A DNA stretch of 64,000 bases from Hyalangium versicolor (GTDB taxonomy: Bacteria > Myxococcota > Myxococcia > Myxococcales > Myxococcaceae). Position 1 is the first letter of the stretch; each line of letters begins with the position of its first letter. The position numbers and the translations under genes were made by a program. Below, one piece after another: positions 62,837 to 64,000 of the stretch. The notes beneath the pieces were generated by a model. That model was not told where the DNA came from. It saw only the letters and a program-made list of their open reading frames with translations, and searched no databases. The stretch spans positions 21,585-85,584 of the forward strand of contig NZ_JAHXBF010000023.1 of the NCBI RefSeq assembly GCF_020103695.1, given 5' to 3'.

Positions 62837-64000
62837 TCACGCGGCCTTCCCGTGAATGGTGGTGATGTGGATTGACGGCGTCCGGTGAGCCCAGGGCCGG
62901 GCCCGCTCGAGCTGCCCCGCGAGCCGGAAAAGCGTCGCCTCGTCTCCCCACCGTCCCGCGAACTGGACCCCGATGGGCATGCCCTGCGCGTTCCAGTGCA
63001 GCGGCATGTTCATCGCCGGCTGACCGGTCACGTTGAACGGGGCCGTGAAAGGGCAGACCGAGAAGACGTGCCGCATCCACTCGCGATTCGTCCTTCGCGC
63101 GTTCGCATCCAGCACCCCGAGCCGGTAGGGCGGGACGGGAAGGGTAGGAGTGAGCAGCACGTCGTAGTCCACGAAGAAGCGACCCATCGCGCGCGAGAGG
63201 TGGTTCATGATCGCCAGCCCTCGCTGCAGCTCCGTCGCCTTCATCACCAGGCCCTCTTCGACGGCGGCCCAGGTGCTGGACTCGACCAGCTCCGGCCCCA
63301 CCTTGCGCCCCATGGCGCTCGCGAGCCCCTGCACCCAGCCGGCCAGCCCCGCGCTCCAGATGATCACCAGGCAGTCCTCCAAGGCCTGGGCGTCGTACTG
63401 GGGCACAGCCTCGACGAGCTCGTGGCCCAACCCGGCGCAGAGCTTCGCCACGTCCTCCACCGCGGCGACGCACTCGGGGCTCGCCAGCCCCGCGGTGGGC
63501 GAGGCGCGAGAGAAGGCGATGCGCAGCCGGCCGGGCTCACGCTTCACCTCCTCCAGGAAGGGCCGCGCAGGCGCGTCAACGGCGTACGGGTCCCCCACGT
63601 CCGGTCCCTGCGTGGCATCCAACATGGCCGCGCTGTCTCGCACCGTGCGAGACACGATGTGCTCGATGCCGTGCCCGCTCAGGGCCTCCGCCATGTCAGG
63701 CCCGATGGGCGTGCGCCCTCGCGTGGGCTTCAAGCCGAACAGTCCACACATGGCCGAGGGGATACGGATGGAGCCACCCCCATCATTGGCATGGGCCAGG
63801 GGTACGATGCCCGCCGCCACGGCCGCCGCTGAGCCTCCACTCGAGCCTCCCGGGCTGAACTCCGGGTTCCACGGGTTGCGCGTGGGGCCGTGCAGCACGG
63901 GCTCCGTGGTGGCGTTGAAGCCCATCTCCGGCGTGTTCGTCCGGGCGAGCGGGACGAGCCCCGCCTGCCGGAAGCGGATCATCAGCGTGCTGTCATGCGG
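62837..64000 (-). CDS. Amidase-family hydrolase, N-terminus off the right edge
   Basis: The 387 visible residues contain the amidase signature GGSSGGSAAAVAAGIVPLAHANDGGGSIR with both catalytic Ser residues (the Ser-cisSer-Lys triad; the Lys lies beyond the edge). A C-terminal half ends in QPAMNMPLHWNAQGMPIGVQFAGRWGDEATL, as in indole-acetamide-type or GatA-like amidases. Family members hydrolyse amide bonds of small molecules. The start is outside the window and the frame is open at base 64000, so it is partial. Confidence 0.9.
   Translation of the reverse strand, partial: PHDSTLMIRFRQAGLVPLARTNTPEMGFNATTEPVLHGPTRNPWNPEFSPGGSSGGSAAAVAAGIVPLAHANDGGGSIRIPSAMCGLFGLKPTRGRTPIGPDMAEALSGHGIEHIVSRTVRDSAAMLDATQGPDVGDPYAVDAPARPFLEEVKREPGRLRIAFSRASPTAGLASPECVAAVEDVAKLCAGLGHELVEAVPQYDAQALEDCLVIIWSAGLAGWVQGLASAMGRKVGPELVESSTWAAVEEGLVMKATELQRGLAIMNHLSRAMGRFFVDYDVLLTPTLPVPPYRLGVLDANARRTNREWMRHVFSVCPFTAPFNVTGQPAMNMPLHWNAQGMPIGVQFAGRWGDEATLFRLAGQLERARPWAHRTPSIHITTIHGKAA

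Overview
The window is high-GC, densely packed bacterial DNA that looks like a myxobacterium, most likely of the Archangium/Cystobacter/Stigmatella kind. The evidence is a secreted protein ending in a MYXO-CTERM-type tail (Cys-Gly-Cys, hydrophobic helix, Arg cluster), three Hanks-type kinase genes including a kinase/AAA/GAF/histidine-kinase fusion, many lipoproteins and repeat-rich surface proteins, and a DUF6289-like small lipoprotein. This assignment is inference; there is no rRNA or intact tRNA to test it.

Layout. 1-3.8 kb: a LytS-type sensor kinase cut by the left edge, a secreted RNase T2 and an unrecognised 570-aa protein. 4-7.7 kb: a TetX-like flavin monooxygenase divergent from a TetR regulator, with two near-identical palindromic operators between them, then a second flavin monooxygenase whose 3' end runs into a convergent gene. 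8-12 kb: cytochrome P450, lipoprotein, O-methyltransferase and a small secreted beta-rich protein. 12.2-15.2 kb: two decayed copies of a tmRNA (ssrA) 3' end bracket a 2.1-kb segment holding a secreted HNH nuclease and a DUF4265 partner (toxin/immunity-like) plus small genes. A DUF6881-like gene and a small Cys/His protein lie just outside.

15.4-27.8 kb: two membrane Ser/Thr kinases flank an isochorismatase / LysR / alpha-beta hydrolase cluster. After them come a solitary phage tailspike-like protein, a DUF6289-like lipoprotein, an M24 peptidase and a 2-hydroxyacid dehydrogenase. 28-47.9 kb is dominated by cell-surface and secreted proteins: beta-propeller/dihaem protein, DUF5011-repeat lipoprotein, thrombospondin-3/MYXO-CTERM protein, M43-like metalloprotease and a Cys-rich carrier lipoprotein. 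Within this stretch lie an OMP-like / ECF sigma / anti-sigma-like operon, an ilvA gene that lacks its start codon and abuts a truncated secreted-protein gene, and a LysR / SMP-30 divergent pair.

47.9-49.9 kb is a compact two-gene module, an OLD-like AAA ATPase and a DUF4276 TOPRIM-like protein with overlapping stop and start. It resembles a nuclease-type phage-defence system. 49.9-64 kb: DNRLRE/SBBP lipoprotein, the 1785-aa trifunctional kinase, a truncated downstream ORF, SRPBCC protein, Suv3-like helicase, 2-oxoglutarate oxygenase and an amidase cut by the right edge.

The strongest candidates for new biology are the AAA/DUF4276 module, the tmRNA-bracketed toxin/immunity island and the TetR two-operator flavoprotein locus. 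Several scars (ilvA, the truncated ORFs, the read-through 3' end) point to repeated insertion and deletion. All family names come from reading motifs by eye; no database search was run.
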